Source: Sebastes aleutianus
Taxonomy: Eukaryota; Chordata; Actinopteri; Perciformes; Sebastidae
Reading direction: 5' to 3'
Length of the DNA stretch: 64,000 nt
Assembly: GCA_916700875.1 (NCBI GenBank)
Contig: CAKAKS010000066.1
Span: 3,265,742-3,329,741, forward strand
Part shown: positions 23,690 to 34,977 of the stretch, in pieces
Numbering within the stretch: the first letter of the stretch is position 1
Layout: each line of letters starts with the position of its first letter
Translations under genes and position numbers: made by a program
Notes under the pieces: model-generated
Told to the model about the DNA's origin: nothing
What the model saw: only the letters and a program-made list of their open reading frames with translations
Database searches by the model: none

Positions 23690-24130
23690 AACCTGGAAAT
23701 AATAAATCTGCTGGGTTAATGCCTGATACTGCGTGCCGACACCGCCGTACACATGTGGCATTAAGAGACGCTGGTATTACAAATTGGCTGTAAGTGTAAT
23801 TACCCCTGTTGCTAATTGTCCCCCGTGAACGTGGCACTGCCCATGCCATTACAATCCGCAGCCACTTCAACCTCGCTGATCAATTATTTCCACTCTTGAA
23901 TAATTAATAACTGCTTAATTGTCCACATCGCTGGCGAAGAGTCGGGGCCTCATTTACATCGACGGTGGCGGCTCTGCAGGACGATTCTTTATTCATATTC
24001 CTGTTGAGCGTGATGTTTCTGTGAGAGACGCTGTTTTTCTTTACAGCTAAACACACAGACGGAGACGAGGAGAGTGGTTATAATCCACCGCCACGGCGAC
24101 CTGACCGATCAATTATTCAGAGCTATTTGC
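23690..24130. promoter_or_regulatory. Candidate conserved non-coding element
   Basis: Repeat-free sequence dense in homeodomain-type words: GCTAATTGTCC, GATCAATTATTTCC, TAATTAATAACTGCTTAATTG and GATCAATTATTC. No open frame of interest. This is among the best enhancer-like blocks by eye, but conservation is untested. Confidence 0.35.
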
Positions 24131-24567
24131 TTTTGACTCAGTCACTGACACACTGCTCCGACGACTGGAACTTGTACAGCTAGTAGGAGAACACCAGGGG
24201 GTCCGGGCCCCAGCGGAGCTTCAGGTTCACTCGCATGCACTCTTACTCTCAGCCTGTCACTAGGAGTCACCGACGACCTTTAATGCTCTCACCACCCCCC
24301 ACCATCACCACCACCCCTCTCGACGCTAAAGTAAATTAGCATGTGTCCCCGAGGAGCTCCTTTACAAGGCGAGGGTCTTTTAAGATACAGCGTGTCTGAT
24401 GAACGTGTGATTGTAAAATGGAAGTGGAGTCGCTGTAGCGTTCAGGAAGAACAGGCAGGCGGGAGGTGATAGCTACAACACTGCAGGGTGGAGGATAATG
24501 TCTGGTTAGGAGCGGCACCTGAACGCAACATCAATGAGAATCAGTGTTTATAGCACCACGCATATCC
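24131..24567. other. Unique sequence, no gene seen
   Basis: A CACCACCCCCCACCATCACCACC stretch lies near 24290-24315 (given by position). No gene was identified. Confidence 0.4.
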
Positions 24568-25110
24568 AACCCGGTCACACTCCCAACTCGTCTGATACTG
24601 ACGCTTTGGTCAGTGGCCCTCGGTGTCTGATACCGACGCACCCTTTAGCGTCTGTATAAGACGCACTGGTCTTTCAACTAACTTCAATGTAAACCCATCC
24701 ATGTTATTATTAGACGGTCAGAGCAACTGATGTAGTATAAAGAGCGAGAAAGTTCGCCTAAGGTGGGATTGGAGGTTGGATGGGTCAAAAAAGCCAGCCT
24801 GGTCGCACCAAATGGCGTATGAATGAATGACACGGTAATTCCTGAGTCATTTCACATGCAATAACAATGTCTTTGTTTTAAGTTATTTTAAGCCCAACCA
24901 AAGTGTTTTCTGTTGCCTAAACATAACAGTGACCATTTCATGACAACAACGTGGTGTTAAATGACACATGAAATGCGTTATCATGACAAACAAAAATGAC
25001 ATAATGTTCATACGCCTTAACATGAGATCTGGTTGAGCACAGGACTTTCATCCAGGAGACCGCTGTTTGTGTCCTGTGTGAAACCAAACGTTGACTTGTT
25101 TTACTGTAGT
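24568..25110. mobile_element. A-repeat copy, left part
   Basis: It contains GTCTGATACTGACGCTTTGG, TCTGATACCGACGCACC, GGTTGGATGGGTC, then CCAGCCTGGTCGCACCAAAT with GTATGAATGAATGACACGG. A TTTTAAGCCCAACCAAAGTG box lies at about 24885 and a CAGGAGACCGCTGTTTGTG box at 25050. The order of modules differs from other copies, so it is a mosaic. Confidence 0.6.
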
Positions 25111-25204
25111 TTTGTTCAGTATTTGAATGCTACGTTTTTTTGTGTTTTTTTTTTTTATATATAAGTATGTAATAATAATATATAAATCCCAAAATTGCCC
25201 AGAA

Positions 25205-25407
25205 AATAAGGAATAATCTCAGAACATTATTCGTTATTCATATTCAACATAAGTTATCATTAGTTATTCTCAGATGAATATCGCTGTTTGTTATGCGAAG
25301 AGGTGCGTGTGTGTACAGTAGTGCGGCGGCGGCGCTGTCCCGAAACTTCTTCGAATATTTCTCACCAAAGCTTTGAAGCCCAAAAAATGGTATTCGGGAC
25401 AGCCCTA
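25205..25407 (-). mobile_element. hAT remnant nested in an A-repeat
   Basis: The right end read on the minus strand is TAGGGCTGTCCCGAATACC then TTTTTGGGCTTCAAAGCTTT and a TTCGAA-rich start, a terminus I recall from fish hAT elements. The left end is not resolved. It sits between A-repeat modules at 25085 and 25423. Confidence 0.5.
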
Positions 25408-25640
25408 TAACAAACATACTTATTTTAACCCAAACCACAATCTTTTCCTTGTTGCATAAGTAAACCGAAAAACTAGGTAAACCTACATTGGAATTTTATT
25501 TTGAAAATAGACTGTATACATGTTAACGAGTTAAAACCGTACCCTTCCTTTGAACGCAGAAGTTTATTTTGAAAAGCCAGTGCATGTAACAAGCGGAAAC
25601 TAACATGCTGTCAATGAGCAGCTCCATGTCAGGTAAATGT
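25408..25640. mobile_element. A-repeat fragment, right part
   Basis: TATTTTAACCCAAACCACAA with GGTAAACCTAC is a diverged core box. It is followed by AAGTTTATTTTGAAAAGCC and GCATGTAACAAGCGGAAAC, the module also present at 28985 and 63870. Confidence 0.5.
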
Positions 25641-27214
25641 CACGGAGCATGCTTAGCAAGAATATGCAACTGTATGTTTTTTTCATGTGCTTTTATACAT
25701 TTATATTAAACATATATATATATAATGATTGGCAACAAAGGCAACACCCCTTATTAGGATAAATACATTACTGGTTTTGTTGATTAAATAACACTAGTCT
25801 TATGCCTCCACTGTCTGTCATCTTAACAGCAAACAGTATAATTTTCTTTTCTTCCAACCAGTTTACTGTTTAAACTTTTAGTAGTAGGGCATCTTGTACA
25901 CAACACAACACATCCCTTTCAGCTTTATTCACTCCTTAAATAACGCTCTCTGTGTAATTTCCTTGTTTGCATCCAAACACACACAAACTACCAAACAGCA
26001 GGACAGAGAGAGGCCTTGAAAGCCCTTCTCCTCGTCCAGATGTTGGTGACATCTCCGAGGCCATTCAAGCCTCACACAGACCGGCTAAGTCGCCCAGAGA
26101 CGGCAGTCAGAGGGGAAATTACACGAGGAATAAGAGCCAGTTTGTGTGCTTTTTTCCATGCAGGCTTAAGGGAACAGTGGGGCGGGCGCTTTAATAGACA
26201 GTGCGAGAGGTGGTGCGATGGCACTGGATCCATGGCAGCTGTTTCCTTCAATGTTTCATGCTCATAGCCACAGCTGCTCTCCAAATGAGAGTTAATATTG
26301 CAGGGGGGCCGTCCACCCTGGGTCGAGCCTTGTCGCATGGTCTGAATGTCAAACTCCGCCCAGCAGGGTGACACCGGCTCAAAGGACACACTGTGTGTTT
26401 TTTCCCCTTCTCTCCTCTCCTGCCCTCTCCTCCCTGTTGATGTGTCTTTCTGCCTCATTGGATCTTTTCCCCCTCAAACAGACAAGGGTGAAATCTCTAT
26501 TTTTCATGGCACACCAATGTGGTTTCAGCTTTAAATGAAAAATAAATGAGGAAATCAAAGGTGGTTGTCTGGCTGTAGCCGGGTGTTGGTATTGGCATTG
26601 GACTGGTATGTGATTCTGAAGGATGTCACTGATACTAACGTTGCGTAGAGAAGCCTAAACGTTGACCCTGCAAAGGATTTATGTTCTTATGCAAAGATTC
26701 AGTGTTTCGTACATACATTTGAACATGTGGACAAACTTTTGGAAAAAATGGACATGAGTATTGGGCACCTTATAGGTTTACTGCTTCACACTATAAAACA
26801 ATAATAACAGTAGAAGCATGTTACTTGTACAGTTATTAACTGCAAGACTGCCACCCAAAAAGCACCTCCTGTGATTCACAACCTCTCATGTATAGAGATG
26901 AGTCTAGCTGCAGACGTCCAGGCTTGCAGAAGGAAGTGAAATTGTCTTCGCCAGAGACGATCATCAGGATATGATAACATACGTACATTAGTTTGAATAT
27001 CCACCAATAACACCAAGGTAAACAATAGCCTACAACCTTAATATTTAGATAGAACTGTAACTTATAAACTTCGGTATTGTAATGTTAAGCAGCAACTTGT
27101 ACTAACCTTATGAGTTGCTAATGTTGTTAGCAAATTAACATCAACTTTAGCTGAAATAATTAGGCTACATTAAGCTTTTTTTCATTCAGGTGCAAAAGGG
27201 TTCCTTATGCATTG
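25641..27214. other. Unique sequence, no gene seen
   Basis: The block at 26190-26400 (GGTGCGATGGCACTGGATCC, GGGTCGAGCCTTGTCGCATG) is repeat-free and complex and may be a conserved non-coding element. Overlapping open frames on both strands at 25967-26534 lack domains. The rest shows nothing recognisable. Confidence 0.35.
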
Positions 27215-27285
27215 ATATCACACGCCGAGAGGCGTGACAAAGTGTTGGTATTTTACGCCATAGGTATGAGAATGGGCTGAAATAT
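27215..27285. mobile_element. A-repeat terminal fragment
   Basis: GCCGAGAGGCGTGACAAAGT and GGTATGAGAATGGGCTG resemble the right end of the copies ending at 9877 and 29147. Confidence 0.4.
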
Positions 27286-27806
27286 CATCTGGCTCAGGTG
27301 GGGCAGTTTGCAAAGGAAAAGTAATCTAGTAATCTAGAAACTGAATGGAAACCAGTGGGGGAAATTAACATGACAAACATTCATCTTTTGAGCTAATCAT
27401 TATATTTTATACCACCTCTGTGAAACACAATGACATTTCTGGCGGGATAGGATGCAGGTTATTCCCGCTGCTGGTTTTATTGATGTGATTTAGCTTTTGT
27501 TCTGGATATATGAGGAATAAAAGCATCCGTGTCAACACAGCTAGTGCCACGCTCCTCCCACACATAGAGCAGACCTGCGTTTCCTCTGTGCTGATAGTAT
27601 CCGTAGTGATAGATGTAGGGTGAACCCTCGACTCTCTGTTGTGTCTCACTGCAACGTCGGCCACTAGATCCCTCCGGACTGCCACACACACAGTGGTGGC
27701 AGCGATGAGCATGATTTGAAGTGTCCTGTCTGCGGCGGTGCAGCTGCATAAAGGAAACAGCTGCTGAAATATCACAGGCGGCCCCCCCACGTCTCCTGGT
27801 ATCTAT

Positions 27807-27866
27807 CACACACACACACACACACACACACAGTGGCCAGCTCAGCCTAGAGAGAGAGAGAGAGAG
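27807..27866. repeat. (CA)n and (GA)n microsatellites
   Basis: (CA)13 at 27807-27832 and (GA)n at 27850-27866. They account for the overlapping low-complexity open frames on both strands here. Confidence 0.95.
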
Positions 27867-28318
27867 GACACAACAAAGACATCTGCAAGATGGCCTCGGA
27901 CACACAACCCCACTGATGTGTGTGTGCACTGCTGTGATGTCGTCTTCGCTGGGCGGATGACAAGCGCGCCGCTGTGATGTGCTCTTCTCCGGGCTTTATC
28001 CCGCTCCTGCTGTGTTCTCTGTGTGTTGTGTGGAGAGAGGATGACACGCAAACAGGGAACGATGTTCAGAGTCTTTGTTTGGAGCATGAAGGAGCTTTTC
28101 TGATGCTGCTGATCTTTGTCTGGTTTAAGGATGGTCCAGGCCTTCCTGTCCTCTTCCCCTCTGCTCCTGTGTGTCTGATTGTTACTACCTCTGATGGTCT
28201 AGACCTCCTGGAGATGCTGCTGCAGTTCATGTATGTTTACATATTGAATATAAAAGCGACCCTGTAAAATCCCGACTAATCTTGACTACATGGCATGCAG
28301 CAAAAGTGGATGTCAAAG

Positions 28319-29147
28319 CAACACATTCTCACTCCAAACTCATTAAATATCGTCGCTTGGTCAGCGTCCCTATGCTTCAAACTATGATGCTCTAGGTACC
28401 CCTCTAGCGTCAGTTTTGGACTCAGGGACGGCGTGCCAGTTTCTGCTCGTTACATGCATACAGTCTCTTTTCAAAATAAAGCTGCCTTGACACATGATGG
28501 GATATTTACTCTTCACTCACTCCGAGGGTTTGGGAGCAGAGCCTTGCAGAGACAGCAGGTAAAATATCTCCCAAAAAAAGGAGCATAAGGAACGCCATTC
28601 ACTGTTTCTAGTCAACGACAACAGTTGCAGCTGTTATCTCATTGGCTGCGCTTTGAAAGGTCAGTGGCAACCAAGGTCAAAGTTGAAATAATTTGAACTT
28701 TGAACGCAGCGCTTGGTGGCGATTTTGAGCGTGCACAACCTAGTCGGCCGGCATCACTCTCCCCATAAGAAAACAATGGCACAGCCAGCGCAGAGGGATT
28801 TTACATGAACATGTGTAGACGACTTAAACGTTCAATGTAGGTTTACAAACACAAGGAAACAAAGAAACAAAAGACTTTTTTATCAGGAGACAGCTGTTTG
28901 TGTCCTGTGTCAAACCAAAAGTAAAGTGACTTATTTTGTCCCGTGAGTCGCTTGTGGTTGTGTTGCCTCAACCTAACTTCCTGTGAGAACAGAAATTCAA
29001 TTTGAAAGGACACTATGCATGTAACAAGTTTATATTGACACGATGTCCAAAAGTAACAAAAGAGGGGTACCCCGTGCGTCAGTCTCCGATGCCGAAAGGC
29101 ACTGACCAAGTGGCGGAATTTGATGAGTTGGAAATGAGAATGTGTTG
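28319..29147 (-). mobile_element. A-repeat copy with long inverted ends
   Basis: The left end (CAACACATTCTCACTCCAAA, then TCGTCGCTTGGTCAGCG and GGTACCCCTCT) and the inverted right end (CAACACATTCTCATTTCCAA, then CCGCCACTTGGTCAGTG and GGTACCCCTCT) form imperfect terminal repeats of about 100 bp. The TTTATTTTGAAAAGAG/GCATGTAACG module appears inverted at 28448 and direct at 28985. A diverged core box lies near 28960. No convincing target duplication. The minus open frame 28843-29190 is repeat. Confidence 0.65.
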
Positions 29148-30479
29148 GCCGGCAACATGGACGGAAACATCGTTCATTTGAAATCTGCAAAGTTTCCCTT
29201 TAAAGCACTTTAGAAGGTGTTCTCCACTAAAAGAGAAGATGTGAACATTCAAGTTTTGAAAATGTTTTATAAAGTAGAACGTGTTCGTTTGGCCTTAAAC
29301 ACAAAATCTGATTTGGGCAGAAACACTGAATGTAAACAAAACCATATCTGATTCCAGTGAAAACTCCTCAGGGTGCCTCTAATGATACGCTGCTTATCTG
29401 GTTGATAACAATGAAAAACAACAATAAATCACCAAACATCTGGTTACTTTCAGTTAATGACTCACGTCCCATTACACTCCATCATAGTCCAGATAGAATA
29501 AAGATCAGATTTCTCCAGGAAACACTTGAGGTTTACGTTTCACCTCATCAGCTGTTTAACTCTCAGTGGGAGTTTTAGGTTCCTGGAGTCTTTCAGCTTT
29601 CACAATCTACCGTCTTATCACACAAACCTCTGCCAAGTTATTTCTCATAGACACCCCACACCTGTTGCCTTACAGCTCCTTGGAGGATGCACCATAATAT
29701 AACTGCTGACAATCACCGACATAAAGAAAATTCAACGGCATATGGATCCTATTTGGTGGAGTTGAGCTCCAGCAGATGTTTTGGCAATCAATCCAACATG
29801 CTGAAAGGTGGAGTGTGTTATTCAGACAGATGACCCCGTGGTCCACACCAGCCAACGCCTTCAGTAATCTCTGAAAAATGCTTTTCCACTTCTAGCAGAA
29901 TCCCTCCTTTTTTCTGTCTGAGAAAACTGGTCTGTTCATTCATGCTTTTAACTCAAAACATCTGTCCTGCAGCTCTTTTATTGACAGAAAGTTCAACAAT
30001 ACAATACCAGATTCTCTCACAACAGCTTTTTCTTGGGGCTGATGCAAGGATGCTACAAAGTTAGGGTTTGAAAAGAAGAGTTTCTACATTGGATCCAAGC
30101 ATGGTTTCCAGCTGATTGAGCAGTCAGATGTGGTTTAATGTACTCTCTCTCTCTCTGGCAGCCATATTGGAGATCTCAGGTCTGTGGCAACAAAATGACT
30201 TTTTCATGGCTGAGCTTTTTTGTCAAAGGTCTACTGTTGGCTGAAGTCATGCAACTTTTACCAACTTAGCAGTGGAAACACTGCTTGTGGAACAACACAC
30301 TATAAGGAACTATGCTGGCAACATTTGTTATCTGCAGACTTCTCATAATCAATGTCTTGAAAGCTAACTAAAAATGTTTTTGATTAAATGCAAATCCATA
30401 TGTAGTCCATCTGTGGTTAGCTTTAGTGCTAACCATAGAGTAACAATGGGACTTGCACACCCTATATTTCAATAATTTC
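29148..30479. other. Unique sequence, no gene seen
   Basis: A short (CT)n run at 30142-30157 is the only low-complexity feature. Open frames at 29357-29578 and 29670-29855 have no recognisable domain. No repeat element was identified. Confidence 0.4.
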
Positions 30480-30502
30480 CCAATTTGGGATCAATAAAGT
30501 AC

Positions 30503-30579
<77 letters not shown>

Positions 30580-30654
30580 CCTATCTATCTATAGCCTTGC
30601 AGTCTTACAATACAGGATCCATCCATCCATCCATCCATCCATCCATCCATCCAT
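30480..30654 (+). mobile_element. LINE tail with (ATCT)n and (CATC)n arrays
   Basis: CCAATTTGGGATCAATAAAG opens into about 22 ATCT units (to 30592). After 24 bp there is a separate (ATCC)n run at 30617-30654. The first is the third LINE tail of this kind in the window. The repeated Ile-Tyr-Leu-Ser open frame is an artefact. Confidence 0.75.
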
Positions 30655-30743
30655 TTTCAAGATTCCTAAAAGAGTCAAATTCTTTGGTTTGGCTCCTTGA
30701 CATTGCAGCAATAATAGCAAAAAACTATAACAATAGAAAGACA

Positions 30744-31270
30744 TTAAAGGGGACCCATTCGATTTTCCCTTTCTTTTAGTGTGTTACATAGTTGTTTTAT
30801 GCATGTAAAAGGTCTGTAAAGTTACAAAGGCCAAAGTCCACGCCAAAGGGAGTTACTCTCCCCCACAGACACACTGCTCAACACTGCTCCTGAACTTCCT
30901 GAAATACCTTGATTGAAGTGCCGCCTTTTCTTCTGTAACATGGTGATGTCACCAAGTAACACACTTGCATAATACCTGCCTAGCGACAAGTTTGGCACAC
31001 CCTCAAACAAAACTAGTTAGAGCGGAGTCCGAAGAGTTTGGTTAGAGTTTGACCAATCACAACAGAGTGAGCCAGCTGACCAATCAGAGCAGACTCGGCT
31101 TTTTGTGAGGGAGGAGCTCAAACAGAGCGTTTCAGACAGAGGGTGAAAAGAGGTGCTGCAGCAAAGTACAAATAAAGCGTTTTTTGAACATTAAAGCAGG
31201 TAAACAAGTTCTAGTGGAAACCCAAAATACAAGTATGCACCTGAAAATAAGCATAATAGGTCCTCTTTAA
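30744..31270 (+). mobile_element. TTAA-flanked non-autonomous DNA element
   Basis: The ends are TTAA-AGGGGACCCATT and the complement of TTAA-AGAGGACCTATT, both flanked by TTAA, which fits the target site of Kolobok or piggyBac superfamilies. The interior contains GACCAATCAGAGCAGACTCG and GTGAAAAGAGGTGCTGCAGC plus AATAAAGCGTTTTTTGAACA, which I recall from a very common fish repeat. About 527 bp with no coding capacity. Confidence 0.75.
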
Positions 31271-31889
31271 TCCATCTGTCTATGTAGTTTGCTATTTAAC
31301 CAGCTAGCTTACAACCATTGTTCACGGGATCCGGCTGCCACGATGGAGCCGGAACGCAATGTCGCCGAAGACAATCCGCTGCCATTATAGCCAGCATGTG
31401 TGTTTGTGTGTCCATCGTGTCCGTGTCCTGAGCATCTTCATGTGTCGGGTCTATTTTTGCCGGAGCAGCTTGAGTCACTGAAGTGTGAAATCCACTTGTG
31501 AATGTATATAAATGCTCAACACAGCTACACAGATCTGAAACCTACATCGACCCTAACAGTGAGTTCTAACTGCACAACATCATGGACGGTTTTAAAACAA
31601 ATATGTTGACTACATGATATCAATCCATATTTTCAAGTAACCCACCAACTGCCCAGTATGTCAGAGATGTATCAGTGACACTTGTCCACTGTGTGTCTGC
31701 GTCCTAGAGGACCGTTTGTCTCCCGTGTGCTAATCTCTCCATGCTACCTCTCACATATGGCCTTCCTCAAAGAACCACATCTCTGCTTGGAGCCGCTCTC
31801 CCATCTGGCAAAGTCATATCGAGCCTCTCGGAGCAGAGCTCGCAGAGGTGACGCTGAGCTATATCAACAGTGACAAAAGTCTATTGAAT
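31271..31889. other. Unique sequence, no gene seen
   Basis: Open frames at 31296-31478 (minus) and 31682-31873 (plus) lack domains or convincing splice context. No repeats were recognised. Confidence 0.4.
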
Positions 31890-32200
31890 AATTATCTTTG
31901 GAATTAATACATTAGCCCAAACTTAAGTAAATGTCAGCAGATGAGGATGTGGGCGAATGAGGAGGGCGAGCGGAGGAGAAATGTGAGGGACGCCGCGCTT
32001 CATTAATCCCGTCTTCTGCAGTAATGTAGGCAGATGAAATGATTCTTACAGAGAGCTGTCATTACAATCACACTGGTCATTCGAGATATCTAATTCACCA
32101 TTCACCACCGCAATCACACTAACTAGATGGGGGGCAGACAATTAACTCATTCAGTGCCGATTACCTCCGAGGAGGATTTCTATCCTGTTGACACACAGGC
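31890..32200. promoter_or_regulatory. Candidate conserved non-coding element
   Basis: Repeat-free sequence with CGCTTCATTAATCCCG, GAGCTGTCATTACAATCAC and GACAATTAACTCATTC. The texture resembles vertebrate developmental enhancers. Inference from composition only. Confidence 0.33.
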
Positions 32201-32213
32201 ATACGTGGATCAG

Positions 32214-32335
32214 AATCAGAATCACCTCTATGGTCAAGTATGTGAACAAGGAATTTGACTATGGCTTTTGTATTGTTCTCAATATACACAGAAATAACAG
32301 CTAAGAACGAAGACAAAAAAGCTTAATATATAAAG
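32214..32335 (-). mobile_element. LINE 3' end, minus orientation
   Basis: On the minus strand the sequence runs GCCATAGTCAAATTCCTTG, TTCACATACTTGACCATAG, GTGATTCTGATTCTG. This is a recognisable fish LINE 3' end with a (GATTCT)n tail. Only about 120 bp remain. Confidence 0.65.
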
Positions 32336-32340
32336 GTAAA

Positions 32341-33061
32341 ACCAACCTGGTCTTACGGGAAGGAGAATAAATAGCACAACATTACACGGACATTCTGTGT
32401 GTCATGAGCGCGCATTTAGCTGTTTTGTGTGTCATTTGTACGCCACGCAAACGTCCGCAGTTAGGCTTAAGCAAGAAAACAGCTTAGGGTAAGGGAAAAC
32501 GTCATGGTTCGGCTTAAAATAAGTAAGTAAACTATGGAAAATACGTACGGAAACAACTACGGAAAACACGTCACAAACGTCAATAAAAACGTAACGTAAC
32601 GTAACGTAACGTAACGTGACGTGACGTGACGTGACGTGACGTGACGTGACGTGACGTGACGTGACGTGACGTGACGTAACATAACGTAACGTAACGTAAC
32701 GTAACGTAACGTAACGTAACGTAACGTGATGTAACATAACGTAACGTAACGTAACGTAACGTGATGTAACATAACGTAACGTAACGTAACGTAACGTAAC
32801 GTAACGTAACGTAACGTAACGTAACGTGACGTAACGTAACATAACTTACAAAACAAAACACACCTGTCAACAACGGTCTCGAACACATGTCTCCTGATTA
32901 AAAGTCCGGTGTTTGTTGCGGATGCGTTTACATTGCAGTCAGTACAGGATACTTTGCATACAAATGACACGCGGAAATCAAGAAAGGCGTACTTAATGCA
33001 CGCTAAACGCCTTGCGCATTATCCTGGCATTTATACACCTTTTCGTGCGAACGGGCTGGTA
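32341..33061 (-). mobile_element. A-repeat copy with inverted ends and a pentanucleotide array
   Basis: The left end CCAACCTGGTCTTACGGGAA, GGAGAATAAAT matches the inverted right end CCAGCCCGTTCGCACGAAAA, GGTGTATAAAT. The core box lies inverted at about 32500-32520 (CGTCATGGTTCGGCTTAAAA). A CACGTCACAAACGTCAATAA motif precedes the array at 32588. The CAGGAGAC-type box is present inverted near 32890 (GTCTCCTGATTAAAAGTC). No coding capacity. Confidence 0.7.
32588..32845. repeat. (GTAAC/GTGAC)n five-base tandem array with higher-order structure
   Basis: About 51 units. Five GTAAC are followed by about twelve GTGAC, then GTAAC with scattered ATAAC and GTGAT variants. A 35-bp block starting GTGATGTAACATAAC occurs twice in succession from 32726 and 32761, so part of the array was copied in blocks of seven units. 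Every unit contains a CpG except at ATAAC/GTGAT junctions. All three minus-strand frames are open and give Arg-Tyr-Val-Thr repeats, which are artefacts. Confidence 0.97.
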
Positions 33062-33300
33062 AAACAAACAGGACTAGTATGTACAAAAGTATGTGAAAAA
33101 ATAGGTGTGTGTGTGTTTATACTGTATATATATTTCTCAATCTCAAATATCTTTATATTACAGTTAGATCAGCTCTGAAAAAGTTAACAGAAAGTTAGGT
33201 TCTAAGTTTGGGTGCCTATCAGCACCACTTCATCATTAATAGAGCATTATAGGCCCCACCGTTTTCTACCTAACAGGCCATTTACATCTTTTAAAACTCT

Positions 33301-33776
33301 TTAAAGGGATCCTTCACCCCCAAAATGACAATTTGTATATCAATTACTCACCTCGTGTTACCTTGAATTCTTGAAGAAAACTTAGTTTTTCTCTCATGCC
33401 TCCATGGTGAACAAAAAACAGAGAAAAGTCTTGATGAATTGAAGTAAATGGAGGCCGCGTTTAATAACAGCAAAACTATATCAAAACATCTGTTTACAAA
33501 CTCTCACACAACTCGTGCAGTATAATCTAAGTCTCATTTATCCAGTCGTATGATCAGTACTTCCCCACACATATACATCTTCGCTTAAATCTTACTATGC
33601 TTACTTCAATTCGTCAAGGATTTACTTCTGTTTTTTTCCCCTCTCTTTTTCGATTCTCTGTTCACCGTGGAGGCACCCGAGAAAAACTAAGTTTTCTTCA
33701 AGAGTTCAAGGTAACGCGTCTCACGGTGAGTAACTGATATACAAATTGTCATTTGGTGAGTAAAGTATTCCTTTAA
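33301..33776. mobile_element. Foldback DNA element with ~150-bp inverted arms, TTAA-flanked
   Basis: Arm 33301-33449 (TTAAAGGGATCCTTCACCCC, AAATGACAATTTGTATATCA, CTTGAAGAAAACTTAGTTTT) recurs inverted at 33604-33776 with small gaps. The unpaired middle is about 150 bp. Both ends lie at TTAA (33301-33304 and 33773-33776). A TTAA target suggests Kolobok or piggyBac, but the superfamily is inference. No coding capacity. Confidence 0.85.
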
Positions 33777-34640
33777 CCACCACACCTCTTACAAATGTCA
33801 TCCAATCTTTTACAGAGTTACTACAAAATATATTTGTTTTCTGATACACCCCGTCGTTTTCTTTTTATTGGTTGAGAAATGAGTTAAAAATGTCTCCCTT
33901 AATTGTTAGATTTCTTCACTTGATGTAAGATAACAATTAAGCATCAATTAGTAAGACAACAGTATTGAATGGGTTACTGTCTTGAATTGGACTCAAACCC
34001 ATTTGGACTCAGTCTCGACTGGATCTCAACCCGGTTCTGATTTGGACTTGTCGTGGACTCAACTTAAGCATTGTTGACTACCGCGTTGTTTCAAAGGTTG
34101 GAAAGCACTAAAAAGAACTTGAATGTCTAAAAAGGGACGAGTGTTGTCTGCATCTGTACACTCACCCAGAGTTAACCCCCACAGTGAAACCTGATTGATA
34201 TCTCCTCTGACACAAACATCAGTTTGTCGTGAGCTGAACTGAGTCGCACACGCCCGAACCAGAGCCCGCTCGCTGAAGAAGTGTGTTTCCATTATTCACT
34301 GGTATGAATAAATCACTCCCGACTCTTGATTGTGCAGCATATGTGAGGCCTAAGTTGTGTTCATCTGCCATTCCAAACATCTGTTTAGCCGCAGCCTCGG
34401 TAGTGACCGAGCCCAAGCCACCGCGATGAAATATACATGACGGGTACGGAGAAGAAAAGACAGAAGTGAGTTGAGGACGGTGGGTTATTGATGATCCTCC
34501 ATCCTGTCTCCTGAGCTGCTCTCCCTCTTATTCTGCTTCCCAGAACTTCTCCATATTACATGACGGCTCCGGGGTCACAGGTTTCTCTTACATTCATGAT
34601 TACACTTTAGTATCGGCTGCACGCAATGATGCTAATCTAT
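33777..34640. other. Unique sequence, no gene seen
   Basis: GGACTC/GGACTTG words recur at 33995-34065 (TTGGACTCAAACCCATTTGG, ACTCAGTCTCGACTGG). These may be a decayed short tandem or a known fish repeat. No gene was identified. Confidence 0.35.
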
Positions 34641-34781
34641 ACAACGTATCCTCATACAACGTATCCTCATACAGCGTATCCTCATACAACGCATCCTCAT
34701 ACAACGCATCCTCATACAACGCATCCTCATACAACGTATCCTCATACAACGCATCCTCATACAACGTATCCTCATACAACG
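34641..34781. repeat. 15-bp minisatellite (ACAACGYATCCTCAT)9
   Basis: Nine units plus a partial, varying mainly at Y (T or C), with one ACAGCG variant. The period is a multiple of three, so several frames stay open. The unit with its junction, CAACGTATCCTCATACAACG, matches the inverted terminus of the A-repeat at 63.97 kb. Confidence 0.97.
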
Positions 34782-34812
34782 GCTCAGATGATGTCTTACG
34801 GAAAGTTGTTGA

Positions 34813-34977
34813 AAAGACAAAGACAAAGATGAAGAAGAAGGAGGAAAAGAAAAAGACGAAGAAGAAGGAGGAGGAGGAAAAGAAAAAGACAGAAAAAGTC
34901 AAAGACAAAGACTAAAAACAGGAAGAAGAAGACAAAGACGAAGACGAAGATGAAGACGAAGAAGAAGAAGAAAAAAA
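34813..34977. repeat. Polypurine tract (GAA/GAC/GGA-rich)
   Basis: About 165 nt with almost no pyrimidine on the plus strand apart from scattered C and T (AAGACAAAGAC, GAAGAAGGAGGAGGAGG, GACGAAGACGAAG). Mirror-type polypurine tracts can form triplex DNA. The Phe/Phe-rich minus open frames here are artefacts. Confidence 0.9.

Noticed and set aside
32432..32970. Long minus-strand frames of Arg-Tyr-Val-Thr and His-Val-Thr-Ser repeats
   Set aside because: They translate the five-base array in all three frames. A period not divisible by three with no stop words gives open frames everywhere, so they are artefacts.
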